Below are positions 1-8,468 of a DNA stretch of 64,000 bases, piece by piece. The notes under the pieces were generated by a model. It was not told where the DNA came from and made no database searches. It was given only the letters and a program-made list of their open reading frames with translations. Made by a program: the position numbers and the translations under genes. The stretch is taken from assembly GCF_003606385.1 (NCBI RefSeq), contig NZ_CP032514.1, positions 1,674,001-1,738,000 of the forward strand. Reading direction: 5' to 3'. The DNA comes from Actinomyces lilanjuaniae. Lineage in GTDB: Bacteria; Actinomycetota; Actinomycetes; Actinomycetales; Actinomycetaceae. The first letter of the stretch is position 1, and each line of letters opens with the position of its first letter.

Positions 1-819
1 TGATGTCTCCGATAGCCCACACCCCGGGGTGGTCAAGCACCCGTAGGTGGCTGTCGACGCGAATGGTCCCGTCGTAGCGGCGGATGTCGTCGTAGTCCTC
101 GCCGAGGAAGCCCGTGGCAGCCGCGGAGCCGTAGGCGCGGAACCACATGTCGGCCTCGATACGACGCCCGGCCCTGGTGTCCACCCGGAACGGGGAGAGG
201 ACCCCCACGTCAACCGGTGGCAGGTAGCCGAGGGTGTCACCGGTGACGACCTCGACACCGCGCTGGGCCAGCTGGGCGGAGATGGACTGCCGCAGCTCGG
301 GCCTGCAGTCGTCGGAGGGGAGGATCTGGTCGGCCGCCTCCACCAGAGTGACCTTGATGTCGGGAAAGGCGGAGGTGATCTCCCCCGCCAGCTCGATACC
401 GACCCCTCCGGCCCCAAGGATAAGCACCCGCGCTGCCTGCTCCAGGTTGGTCCGTACCCGCTCGATGCGGGCCTTGGCGATGACCGAGGAGGACTCCATG
501 TGCTTGGCGGGGAACGGGTAGGCCGTCCCCGTAGCCAGGACGAGGTGGTCGGCCTCCAGCGGCCCCTCGCCGGAGACCTCCACCGTGGTCCCCGCACCGC
601 CAGGGCCGTACCGTGGACGACCCGCCCATGTACCAGGAGGTTGTCGTAGGGGATGAAGATCTTGTCGGCCCACTCCCGGTCCACGGCGGCCCTCAGAGCC
701 GCGGCGTGGTTGACGAAGGTGTCCTTCTGCTCCACGAGAGTGACCTCAGCGACGTCATCAAGCGCCTTGGCGACCGTGATGCCACCGTATCCCCCTCCGA
801 CAACAGTGACGCGAGCCAT
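1..819 (-). CDS. FAD-dependent NAD(P)H oxidoreductase (NDH-2/AIF2-like), cut by window edge, one frameshift
   Basis: Flavin oxidoreductase of the two-Rossmann type, probably passing electrons from NAD(P)H to a quinone or another acceptor. The start at 819 is preceded by a GGAAGGAGC ribosome site. The FAD-binding glycine motif VVGGGYGG is at residues 6-13. A second, NAD-binding motif LILGAGGVGIELAG lies in the middle, and the reading ends at the window edge in WAIGDI, the usual FAD-contacting motif. The frame breaks at the four-C run at 590-593: one extra base joins the VRG part to TTVEVSGEGPLEADHLVLATG. There is therefore no unbroken frame here. The C-terminus lies outside the window. The family is clear; the exact substrate is not. 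Confidence 0.8.
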   Translation of the reverse strand, partial: MARVTVVGGGYGGITVAKALDDVAEVTLVEQKDTFVNHAAALRAAVDREWADKIFIPYDNLLVHGRVVHGTALAVRGPRWRSPARGRWRPTTSSWLRGRPTRSPPSTWSPPRSSPRPASSGYGPTWSRQRGCLSLGPEGSVSSWRGRSPPPFPTSRSLWWRRPTRSSPPTTAGPSCGSPSPPSWPSAVSRSSPVTPSATCHRLTWGSSPRSGWTPGPGVVSRPTCGSAPTAPRLPRASSARTTTTSAATTGPFASTATYGCLTTPGCGLSETS

Positions 820-1038
820 GTGTGCTCCTTCCGGTCAGGCAGGTGGTTGCTGACGGCCGTACGGCGGGCTCGTCCCCGTCACCACGGTCCGCCCGCCGTC
901 GCCATGGACACATCCTGCCACGAGCTGGTCACCCGGTGAAGTCGTTGGGGAGAGGAGGACGCCGGAGGGACAGGCATGGCCCGGAACCCCGACCAGACGT
1001 CCGGGCGCACGACAGGACCGCTCCCCCTGGTCCCGGCC

Positions 1039-1572
1039 CTACAAGCCCTCACCTGCCACCATGCGGATGATGAGGCTCATGGTCTCCTCGTCCTGCAGGT
1101 CTACGCCCGGCGAGTCGTCAGCACGGCTGAGCCACCATCCGTCGACAGCGAGGAGTCCCACGCGCTGGATCGGCGTGAGGGTGCTGACGTCACCCACCCA
1201 CTCGCTGTACAGGGTGTCCCAGGCCGCAGCCAGCTGGGCCGCCCTCGAGACCGGCGACATCACGAAGGACAGCTCTCCACGCTGGATCTCGCCCTCCAGA
1301 ATGCTGCGAGCCAGCGCCTGGAGGCGCTCAGCCTGGCTCGCCTGCCCTAGAGGTTTCCCCAGGGCGAGGCGGGCAGCAGCCTGCCAGTGCTCCAGCAGCA
1401 TCGAGGCGATCCCGGCCGCGAGGTCGTCCTTGGTGGGAAAGTGGTAGACAACCCCCCCGCGGGTAACCCCCACACGCTCGGCCAGCGCCTCGAACGTCAG
1501 GGCGTCGAAGCCCTCCTCGTGGGTGATCTCCAGGGCACGTTCCATGATGAGGGCACGTCTGGACTGCTTCAT
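1039..1572 (-). CDS. TetR/AcrR family transcriptional regulator
   Basis: A 177-residue repressor-type protein. Residues about 9-57 form the TetR helix-turn-helix, with FEALAERVGVTRGGVVYHFP as the recognition segment. The remainder is the helical ligand-binding domain. The gene starts 38 bases after the stop of the drug-exporter gene on the same strand, so the two probably form one transcript. An inverted repeat in front of the exporter (3182-3198) is the natural candidate operator, giving an autoregulated efflux module. The ligand is unknown. Confidence 0.9.
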   Translation of the reverse strand: MKQSRRALIMERALEITHEEGFDALTFEALAERVGVTRGGVVYHFPTKDDLAAGIASMLLEHWQAAARLALGKPLGQASQAERLQALARSILEGEIQRGELSFVMSPVSRAAQLAAAWDTLYSEWVGDVSTLTPIQRVGLLAVDGWWLSRADDSPGVDLQDEETMSLIIRMVAGEGL

Positions 1573-1610
1573 GACCTTATGATGTCACGCCCCTGTCCCA
1601 CCCCACCCCG

Positions 1611-3168
1611 TCAGGAGACCTCGCCGCCGTCCTGCGCACCCTGGGCGGGAACACGGCGGGCGGCCATAATCCCGGCGAGGACCAGGATGGCAGCCGCGAT
1701 CACGGCGGTGGTCTGCATGGCGTGGGTGAAGGCCGTCCGGGCCTGGTCCAGCAGAGCAGCCTGGTCAGGGCTGGAAGCGTCCACAATGCCTGACAGCGTC
1801 GGCAGAGACTGCCGGGCCGCCTGCGCTACCTCCGCCGGGACACCGTGCGCCACGGTACCCAGGTAGAGACGGTATCCGACGTCCTGGACCGTCCCCAGCA
1901 CCGCGATCCCCAGAGCAGCACCGAGCTCCATACCCGTCTCAGAGACGGCAGAGGCTGCCCCGGCACGCTGGGCAGGCACCGTTGCCAACACGGCCCCGGT
2001 AGAGATAGTGAAGCCGAGGCCGACCCCGGCCCCCACCACCAGCATGCCCGCGCAGATAAGGACGATGCCGACGACACCACCGTAGGACTCCGCCACGGCG
2101 ACCAGGGCCAGCCCGGCTGCGGCCGTCAGAAGACCTCCTCCCAGCGCCCTGCCGTAGCCCAGGTGCCGTAGCGCCCAGGCGACCACGGCCACGACGACGA
2201 CTGCGGCGAGAGAGGCCGGCATCTCGGTCAGGCCGGCGTAGAGGGTGGACATGCCTCGCACCAACTGGAGGTACTGGGAGAAGAAGTACAGTAGTCCCGC
2301 CAGGGCAAAGTTGGTCATGACGGTAGCCAGGACGGCCCAGGTGAAGGCGGGCCTGCGGAACAGGGTAACGTCGATGAGCGGGGTGTCCAGGACGCGCTGC
2401 CGCCGCAGGAAAACCCAGCTCGCGCCCGCACCTGCCGCCAGGGCCAGGACCGCCAGGAGCGTCAGCCCGTCGTGGGCCAGGGACTTCACTGCGTAGACCA
2501 CCGAGACGATCGCCACGACAGACAGGACAGCAGAGGGCAGGTCGACCGGGCCCCCCTGTACGTTGCGCGACTCTGGGAGCAGGAACAGGCCAGTGACCAC
2601 GACCAGCACCATGACGGGCACGTTGATGAGGAAGACGCTGCCCACCAGAAGTGCTCCAGGAGGAGCCCGCCCACCACAGGCCCAGAGCCAGACCACCCGA
2701 CGCGCCCGCGGACCATATCGCGATGGCCGTGGCCCGGGTGCGAGGGTCAGGGAATATGGTCCGCACCAGGGAGAGTGTGGAGGGCATGATAGTGGCACCG
2801 CTGAGGCCCAGCAGCGCCCTGGCGGCAATGAGTGTCCCGGCGCTGGGCGCCAGCGCCGCCAGGGCGCTGGAGACCCCAAAGCCCACGGTCCCGATGAGGA
2901 GAAGGCGGCGCCTGCCGACACGGTCCGCCAGGTTACCCATGGTGACGAGCAGTCCGGCCAGGACGAAGGAGTAGATGTCACCGATCCACAGCAGTTGGCT
3001 GGCCGTGGGGCCCAGGTCTGCGCTCATCAGGGGAACCGCCAGGGACAGGACCGTGGAGTCGATGGACAGCAGGGTCACCGCCAGGGCAAGGACGGCCAGG
3101 GCACACCAGTCCCGCCTTCTGGGGACGGTGCGCCCTGGGGACGCGAGGGTGCAAGGCGTGTGGGTCAC
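1611..3168 (-). CDS. MFS drug exporter, DHA2 (EmrB/QacA-like) family, two frameshifts
   Basis: Proton-driven multidrug exporter in the cytoplasmic membrane, about 519 residues once repaired and expected to have 14 membrane helices. The N-terminal half shows the MFS signature GNLADRVGRRRLLLIG after helix 2 and the DHA2-type TLLSIDSTVLSLAVPLM in helix 1. The GTG at 3168 is chosen because upstream sequence reads as promoter. The frame breaks twice within 40 bases, at the GGCCC at 2679-2683 and the CCC at 2641-2643. One extra base at each gives [20 protein letters not shown] in one frame. The pair with the downstream TetR gene suggests regulated efflux. Confidence 0.8.
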
Positions 3169-3181
3169 GCCTGAAACTTTA

Positions 3182-3198
3182 CTATACGTACAGTATAG
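3182..3198. promoter_or_regulatory. Inverted-repeat operator overlapping a -10-like box before the exporter gene
   Basis: CTATAC and GTATAG form perfect 6-base arms separated by 5 bases. The site lies 14 bases upstream of the exporter start codon. On the minus strand it contains TATACT, which resembles a -10 hexamer. A TetR-type repressor bound here would block transcription. Assignment to the neighbouring TetR is inference. Confidence 0.5.
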
Positions 3199-3287
3199 AT
3201 TGGTGCGGGTCCGTTGTGCTGCTACGCACAGGCAGGGCAGGAGCAGCCTCGCTCGGACCGCCCCGGGCACAGGAGGTACCCAGCAGG

Positions 3288-4520
3288 TCAGGACCGTGGA
3301 GACCTGCCCTCCTCGTCTCCCGCCTGGAGGCCCAGGACTCCCGCGACGTCGGGCGGGAAGTAGCCCGGCCCCTTGAGCACCTTGCCGTCCTCACGGTAGA
3401 CAGGCCTGCCGTCCTCACCCAGCTTGGACATGTTGGAGCGCTGGACCTCGGCCAGGACGGCGGCCAGGTCGATCCCCGTCTCCAGGGCCATGCCGTAGAT
3501 GACGTAGACCAGGTCCGCTAGGGCGTCGGCTGCGCCCACTGTGTCGCGGGTACCGTCGTCGCAGCGGACCGCCCGGGCGTAGGCGGCCTCGACCTCGGCC
3601 CGGGCGTCGGCACCGTAGACGGCACCGGTGAGCTCGGCGAACTCCTCGGCGACCAGGCTCATGCGCATGCCCAGGCTCGGACGGTCTAGGCAGGGGCCGT
3701 CGGTGCGGACCGGCAGCTCGTAGACGTGGTGGAAGCGGCGCACCAGGGCCTCAGGGTCGTCCCCCTCCCGCCTGCCCACGCCGTCGTGGGGCACCAGGGG
3801 CGTCCAGGCTGCCCCGGCACGACCAGCGCCACCGGAGCCGCTCCCCCGCCCTGGTGCTGCCACCTCTGGTCCGGAGGCTCCCGCCCGGACACTCCTGGGA
3901 GCGGGACCGTCCCAGGGGGCTCGAGGCTCACGCGGGTCACCAGGCAGGAGGGTGGCGTACCAGGCGTCGTGCAGGTCCCCCTTGTTGGGCAGCGCGGCCC
4001 GCAGATGAGCCTCCCGAGTAAAGCCGAGCCTCCAGGCCACGCGCCAGGAGGCCCAGTTGGGCACGCCGTCGTGGACCTCGCAGACCCAGCGCAGCGCGGC
4101 GGCACGTACCGGTCCGGACGCGTCAAAGGCGAGGTCGACGACGGCGCGCACAGCCCGGGTCATGACACCGCGGCCCCGCGCCTGGGCGGCCAGGCTGAAC
4201 CCGAGCGTGCGGACGTCGCCGGGCTGTGCGCCCAGGCTGACCAGCCCAACCAGGTACCAGCCCCCCCGGCCGTCAGACTCGCGTATCCCCCAGGTCAGCT
4301 CCTTGCCGGTCTTCCACCCGGGGGCGGCGACGTCGTTGACGAAGTCACGGGCGTCCTCCACCGTGTAGCCGTGCGGCACAGTGAGCCACTCCTGGATGTC
4401 AGGGTCGTCGCAGATCTCGGCGATACGCTCGATATCAGCCAGCGTGGGCGCGGACAGCAGGAGCTCAGGACAGTCGCCGTCGGCAGGGACCGTAATATCG
4501 CAGGGCTGCATGGTCGTCAT
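3288..4520 (-). CDS. GNAT acetyltransferase fused to a MazG-like NTP pyrophosphohydrolase domain
   Basis: A 410-residue two-domain protein. Residues about 10-190 are a RimJ/RimL-like GNAT domain (FSLAAQARGRGVMTRAVRAV is the acetyl-CoA loop; NWASWRVAWRLGFTRE follows). After a Pro/Gly/Ala linker, residues about 250-390 form an all-alpha MazG/PRA-PH-like domain: MRMSLVAEEFAELTGAVYG carries the EExxE-type metal site and ADALADLVYVIYG the second acidic motif. The tail VLKGPGYFPPDV is typical of this actinobacterial MazG-like group. An earlier GTG at 4568 would add 16 residues; neither start has a strong ribosome site. Probable roles are acylation plus nucleotide clean-up; substrates are unknown. 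Confidence 0.75.
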   Translation of the reverse strand: MTTMQPCDITVPADGDCPELLLSAPTLADIERIAEICDDPDIQEWLTVPHGYTVEDARDFVNDVAAPGWKTGKELTWGIRESDGRGGWYLVGLVSLGAQPGDVRTLGFSLAAQARGRGVMTRAVRAVVDLAFDASGPVRAAALRWVCEVHDGVPNWASWRVAWRLGFTREAHLRAALPNKGDLHDAWYATLLPGDPREPRAPWDGPAPRSVRAGASGPEVAAPGRGSGSGGAGRAGAAWTPLVPHDGVGRREGDDPEALVRRFHHVYELPVRTDGPCLDRPSLGMRMSLVAEEFAELTGAVYGADARAEVEAAYARAVRCDDGTRDTVGAADALADLVYVIYGMALETGIDLAAVLAEVQRSNMSKLGEDGRPVYREDGKVLKGPGYFPPDVAGVLGLQAGDEEGRSPRS

Positions 4521-4689
4521 ACTAGCGTCCCGCCAAGACCGCCATCTCTCTCGTGATGAGACAGGCACGCCCCTAGCTCACGCGGCGTCGCGGCTACCGC
4601 GTACTGTCGTCTGCTGGTGCCGCCCTAGCCTGACTCCGGGCTGGGTACGGTGTTGACAAATCTGCACCCTACGAAGTGGAGCACTCACC

Positions 4690-5283
4690 ATGTCCTACGC
4701 AAGCAGCCCTGGCCAGGGCGCGCCCCAGCCGCAGCAGGCCTATGCCCAGCAGGCCGGAGCCTACCCCGGCCAGCAGAATGCCTACGCAACAGGCAGTGCC
4801 TACGGGGCCGGCTACGGCTACGGGGCTGGCTACGGCCAGCCCGGCTTCTCCCCCACCCTGTCTCCTGAGGTCGCGCCGCTGCCGGGAGCCGACCCCATCC
4901 AGGCGGTCAGGCGCTTCTTCCAGCGCTACGCCCAGTTCCGCGGCTACGCCTCACGCTCAGAGTTCTGGTGGGCCCTCGCTGCCCTGCTCGCGGCCCAGCT
5001 TGTCGTCACGCTGGTGGTGCTGGGCCTGACGGCCGGCAGCGCTGCGGCCTCCTCCGACGGAACGCCGAACGCGGCAGTCATAGCCGTGGGCTGGTTCCTG
5101 TACATGGTCATCGGTCTAGGCACCATTGTCCCGTACATAGCGTCGGGGGTACGTCGTCTCCACGACGGCGGGTTCTCCGGGCTGTTCTTCCTCCTCGTCC
5201 TGGTACCCGGCGGGAGCATCGCGCTCATTGTGCTGTGGTGCCTGCCCTCCCGCCCCGAACGCTACCGCCCCGAGTGGGGCTGA
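4690..5283 (+). CDS. DUF805 family membrane protein with Gln/Tyr/Gly-rich N-terminus
   Basis: A 197-residue inner-membrane protein. Residues 1-65 are low-complexity, rich in Gln, Ala, Tyr and Gly (repeats such as GYGYGAGYGQ). The DUF805 core follows: AVRRFFQRYAQFRGYASRSEFWW, then hydrophobic helices and the conserved RRLHDGGFSGLFFL segment. GTGGAG stands 8 bases before the ATG. The function of DUF805 proteins is not established. The disordered, sticky N-terminal tail is common in actinobacterial members. Confidence 0.85.
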   Translation: MSYASSPGQGAPQPQQAYAQQAGAYPGQQNAYATGSAYGAGYGYGAGYGQPGFSPTLSPEVAPLPGADPIQAVRRFFQRYAQFRGYASRSEFWWALAALLAAQLVVTLVVLGLTAGSAAASSDGTPNAAVIAVGWFLYMVIGLGTIVPYIASGVRRLHDGGFSGLFFLLVLVPGGSIALIVLWCLPSRPERYRPEWG

Positions 5284-5327
5284 CCCGCACCGTCCCGGTG
5301 CTGATCAGGCCCGGCGCCCGGAACGCG

Positions 5328-5384
5328 ACAGACAGAGACAGATAGAGAAAGAGACGGATAGAGAAGCAGAGACAGACAGAGAAC
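5328..5384 (+). repeat. Purine-rich low-complexity tract (GACAGA/GATAGA)
   Basis: About 57 bases between the DUF805 gene and the hairpin that follows the tRNA gene. It consists almost only of G and A with scattered C and T, in irregular GACAGA and GATAGAGA units. On the minus strand it is a pyrimidine tract directly after the hairpin at 5385-5425, where a terminator would have its U-rich tail. Confidence 0.6.
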
Positions 5385-5425
5385 GAGGGGCCCCGGAAGC
5401 CAGGTACTGGCTTCCGGGACCCCTC
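5385..5425 (-). terminator. Strong hairpin, likely terminator of the tRNA-Leu transcript
   Basis: A 19-base stem (5385-5403 with 5407-5425, one mismatch) with a 3-base loop, directly 3' of the tRNA gene. It is followed on the minus strand by a C/T-rich tract rather than pure T. It may also stop the convergent DUF805 transcript. Confidence 0.65.
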
Positions 5426-5433
5426 TGCCCGGG

Positions 5434-5520
5434 TGTCCGAGGGGGACTTGAACCCCCACGCCCGTTTAATAAGGCACTAGCACCTCAAGCTAGCGCGTCT
5501 ACCTATTCCGCCACTCGGAC
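5434..5520 (-). tRNA. tRNA-Leu (anticodon GAG)
   Basis: Acceptor arms GTCCGAG and CTCGGAC pair at 5514-5520 and 5435-5441, with A73 at 5434. The T-arm loop GGTTCAAGTCC type is present. The anticodon stem CTAGC/GCTAG holds the loop TTGAGGT, giving anticodon GAG at 5484-5486. The long variable arm is typical of a class II leucine tRNA. CCA is not encoded. Confidence 0.95.
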
Positions 5521-5659
5521 AGGATGACTCCTGCTGCCTCAGTAGCACCAGGCAACGCAGAGAAACTTAGCACGACCGCGGCGAAGCCGACAAAACCAGC
5601 CCACAGTGCTTCCCGTCACAACTTCCCGTCACACTGATCTGGGACAGCCTTCTTAGGGC

Positions 5660-6673
5660 TCAGGCAGGCTCTGTACCCACGACAGCCCGCATCGACCAGC
5701 TCTCCCCCGGCATGATGGTGGGGGCGTCCTGGCGGACCGCGCCCGCCTCCACGCAGAGCATGGAGGCGAACTCGTCATCGGCCATGTCCGGCATGGCGGC
5801 GCTGCCAGTGGACCACGGGTTCCACACGATGGTGGAGGCGGCGTTGCGCTTGCGCACCGTGATGACCCTGTGGTGACCCGGGTCCGACACCCGCAGGTCA
5901 CTCTCGCTGCGGTAGATGCGGTCGACCGGCCCGCTGACCGTGACGGGTCCGCGTTGCAGCAGGTGGCGCCCTCCCGCCCCGGGAGGGGGGTTCTCGGGAA
6001 GACCGCTGAGGACACTGCCGGAGAGGTTGTCGGTGAAAGGGGCGCCGTCCAGGCCGCTGACCTCGGTCCCGGTCACGTCATGGACCGCCAGGTAGGTGTG
6101 CAGCGCCGCCTCCACGGTCCGTGGGGAGGCGGCGTCGTTGCGCAGCGACAGGCTCAGGACCAACTCGTGGCCTACCTCCACCTCGTACAGGGCTGTCAGG
6201 TGGTCCCGGGAGAGCAGGAACAGCGCCCGCACCCCGGCCTCCCTGGTGGGCGACACTGACAGCAGCCGCCAGGGGCTGGTACGCGCCCACCCGTGCCTGG
6301 GGCGGGCGTCACCGTGGATCCCGTCGCTGAAGACCGGCAGGCACAAGGGTACGCCGCCGCGGATCGCGGTCCGTCCGTCAAAGACAGCCTGGCGGGAGGT
6401 GAAGATGACCTCCTTGCTGCCTCGGGGTCTCCAGGAGGTCACGGTGGCGCCGTGGAGGTAGACCTCCCCGTACCCGGCCGGAGCATCGACCAGGAGACGG
6501 GGCTGACCGCCCCGTCCGGCGGTGAGGGCCGCAGTGGGGGGAAGAGACAGGGACGGGCCGGCCTGGCCAGTACCAGGGACAGGGTCCGCGCCAGCGCTGA
6601 GGGCGGTGCTGCCCGGGGCACCGGAGGCTCCGCTGGTGTCGTCGGGGGTGTGGCGATGTGCTGCATGTGCCAT
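5660..6673 (-). CDS. D-hexose-6-phosphate mutarotase (aldose 1-epimerase family, YeaD-like)
   Basis: A 337-residue cytoplasmic enzyme that interconverts the alpha and beta anomers of hexose 6-phosphates. The first 55 residues are Ala/Gly/Pro-rich and probably disordered. From residue 56 the galactose-mutarotase fold is visible: YLHGATVTSWRP, then the conserved IRGGVPLCLPVFSDG and HGWAR (active-site His), and LHTYLAVHDV later. The gene diverges from the AI-2E transporter gene, with 84 bases between starts. No partner sugar genes are present. Confidence 0.85.
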   Translation of the reverse strand: MAHAAHRHTPDDTSGASGAPGSTALSAGADPVPGTGQAGPSLSLPPTAALTAGRGGQPRLLVDAPAGYGEVYLHGATVTSWRPRGSKEVIFTSRQAVFDGRTAIRGGVPLCLPVFSDGIHGDARPRHGWARTSPWRLLSVSPTREAGVRALFLLSRDHLTALYEVEVGHELVLSLSLRNDAASPRTVEAALHTYLAVHDVTGTEVSGLDGAPFTDNLSGSVLSGLPENPPPGAGGRHLLQRGPVTVSGPVDRIYRSESDLRVSDPGHHRVITVRKRNAASTIVWNPWSTGSAAMPDMADDEFASMLCVEAGAVRQDAPTIMPGESWSMRAVVGTEPA

Positions 6674-6757
6674 GCTTCCACGCTAGTAGGCTAGCCCCCT
6701 TCCGTCAGCCCGACCACAGTCACAGCACCCCCCACAGGTAACTTAAAGGACGAGTCC

Positions 6758-8320
6758 GTGGACACAGACCTGCCTCCGGAGCCGCTTACGCAGCCGCCCT
6801 CCGGCACCGCCGACGAGGCCCAGCAGGAGGTGCTCGTGCCGCAGGCCCGAACTCCCGCAGCAGCTGACCAGGCACCGGACGGCGCGAGCCCCCGCGGCGG
6901 CACCCACCGCACCGGGGTGCTCGCACACCTGCGTCGCGTCCGTGAGATCCTGGGACGCACCATCGACCGGGCCGAGGAACGACGCCAGGCGGACCGCGCC
7001 GCCCACCTGGCCTACCATCAGGAGGGCGGGGCTAGCCAGGGCGCACAGGACATCGGGCAGGACATCGGGGCCGAGCAGCCCAACCAGGTCGGCCCAGCTA
7101 GCACCACCGACTCCGACCAGGCGCTGGCCGCCCACCCGCCTGCCACGGCACCACGGAAGCCCGCGTACCCGCAGGCCATCGCGGTACCGGCTACTGACGA
7201 CGTCACGACCCGCACTGTCCTGGCTTCCCTACCCCGCTGGCTGGTCCGTGGGGGCCTAGGAGCCTGGCTGCTGCTGGGCGTCATCATCATCGTCTCCCTG
7301 ATGGTGTTCGTCACTGCCAGAGTCGTCCCGGTGTTCGTCGGGCTGTTCATCGCCCTGGTTCTCACCTCGATCCTCCAGCCCCTGGTCAGCCTCTTCGTCC
7401 GAGTGATGCCCCGCTACCCGGCGACCTTCCTGGCTCTGCTGACGGCACTAGCCTCCCTGGTGGGCCTGGTTGCCTACGTCGTCACCTCAGTTACCGGCCA
7501 GTGGGACTCCCTGGCGGCCCAGTTCAGTGACGGCCTGGACACCATCGTCGACTTCGTGGAGACGGGTCCGCTCCCCCTGCACGTAACCCAGCAGCAGCTG
7601 ACGGAGCAGTTCCAGGAGTGGGTCTCCCAGGGCCAGGACTACCTGCAGAACAACGCCCCGTCGCTGGCCAGCGAGGTCCTGTCCAACGCCAGCGGCCTCG
7701 TCGACTTCTTCGCCGTCATGGCCCTGGCTGTCTTCTCCACGATCTTCTTCCTGGCCTCCGGGGAGAAGATGTGGCGCTGGTTCCTCAACGAGCTGCCCGC
7801 CCACCTGCGTGAGTCCGTGCACCGGGCCGCCGGAGCAGGGTGGTACACCTTCGCCGGGTACGCTCGCGGCACAGTCATTGTCGCCCTCACCGACGCGATC
7901 ATGGCAGGGATCTTCCTGCAGCTGGTGGGAATCCCCCTGGCCGCCCCGCTGGCGGTGCTGGTCTTTATCGGTGCTTTCATCCCTCTGATCGGCGCCCCGG
8001 TGGCCATGGTGATCGCCATGGTGGTGGCCCTGGCCTCCCAGGGGCCTCTCACCATGGTGGTGGTAGGCCTGGGCGTGGCCGGCATCGGCCAGATCGAGGG
8101 TCACATCCTCCAGCCGCTCATCATGGGCCGACAGGTCTCGCTGCACCCGGTGGTCGTCATCATCGCGGTAGCCGTCGGGACGTACTCGGCAGGACTGCTG
8201 GGGGCGATCGTCGCCGTCCCGGTCATCAGCGTGGCCTGGTCGGTGTACTCCGAGCTGCACGTGCGCGACGCCCCGGTGCTCGGGGAGCTGCCTGCCTACA
8301 CGGCCACCCGGCGGGAGTAA
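6758..8320 (+). CDS. AI-2E family transporter (PerM-like permease)
   Basis: A 520-residue membrane protein starting at GTG with AAAGGACGAG seven bases upstream. Residues 1-165 are hydrophilic and partly charged. From about 170 there are two N-terminal helices (LLLGVIIIVSLMVFV and VGLFIALVLTSIL), a soluble middle region with DYLQNNAPSL, and a C-terminal bundle including VFIGAFIPLIGAPVAM and GQIEGHILQPLIMGRQV. The last is the family's conserved segment. Members export small molecules or act as antiporters; the substrate here is not known. Confidence 0.85.
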   Translation: MDTDLPPEPLTQPPSGTADEAQQEVLVPQARTPAAADQAPDGASPRGGTHRTGVLAHLRRVREILGRTIDRAEERRQADRAAHLAYHQEGGASQGAQDIGQDIGAEQPNQVGPASTTDSDQALAAHPPATAPRKPAYPQAIAVPATDDVTTRTVLASLPRWLVRGGLGAWLLLGVIIIVSLMVFVTARVVPVFVGLFIALVLTSILQPLVSLFVRVMPRYPATFLALLTALASLVGLVAYVVTSVTGQWDSLAAQFSDGLDTIVDFVETGPLPLHVTQQQLTEQFQEWVSQGQDYLQNNAPSLASEVLSNASGLVDFFAVMALAVFSTIFFLASGEKMWRWFLNELPAHLRESVHRAAGAGWYTFAGYARGTVIVALTDAIMAGIFLQLVGIPLAAPLAVLVFIGAFIPLIGAPVAMVIAMVVALASQGPLTMVVVGLGVAGIGQIEGHILQPLIMGRQVSLHPVVVIIAVAVGTYSAGLLGAIVAVPVISVAWSVYSELHVRDAPVLGELPAYTATRRE

Positions 8321-8334
8321 CAGCCTCGGCAGCA

Positions 8335-8380
8335 GAAACGTCATAGGACAACATGGTGCCGCGTTGTGCTATGACGTTTC
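8335..8380. terminator. Bidirectional hairpin between convergent genes
   Basis: An 18-base stem (8335-8352 with 8363-8380, one mismatch) with a 10-base loop lies between the stop codons of the AI-2E transporter and dnaE2. GAAACGTCATAG and its complement form the outer stem. Position and symmetry suit a shared terminator; there is no long T tract on either side. Confidence 0.65.
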
Positions 8381-8468
8381 CGTTGCCCAACGCGCGCGAC
8401 CCGACACGTCACCTCACCGTGTGCCGTCACACCGGCCACACTGACCCAACCAACCTGGCCAAGCACAC

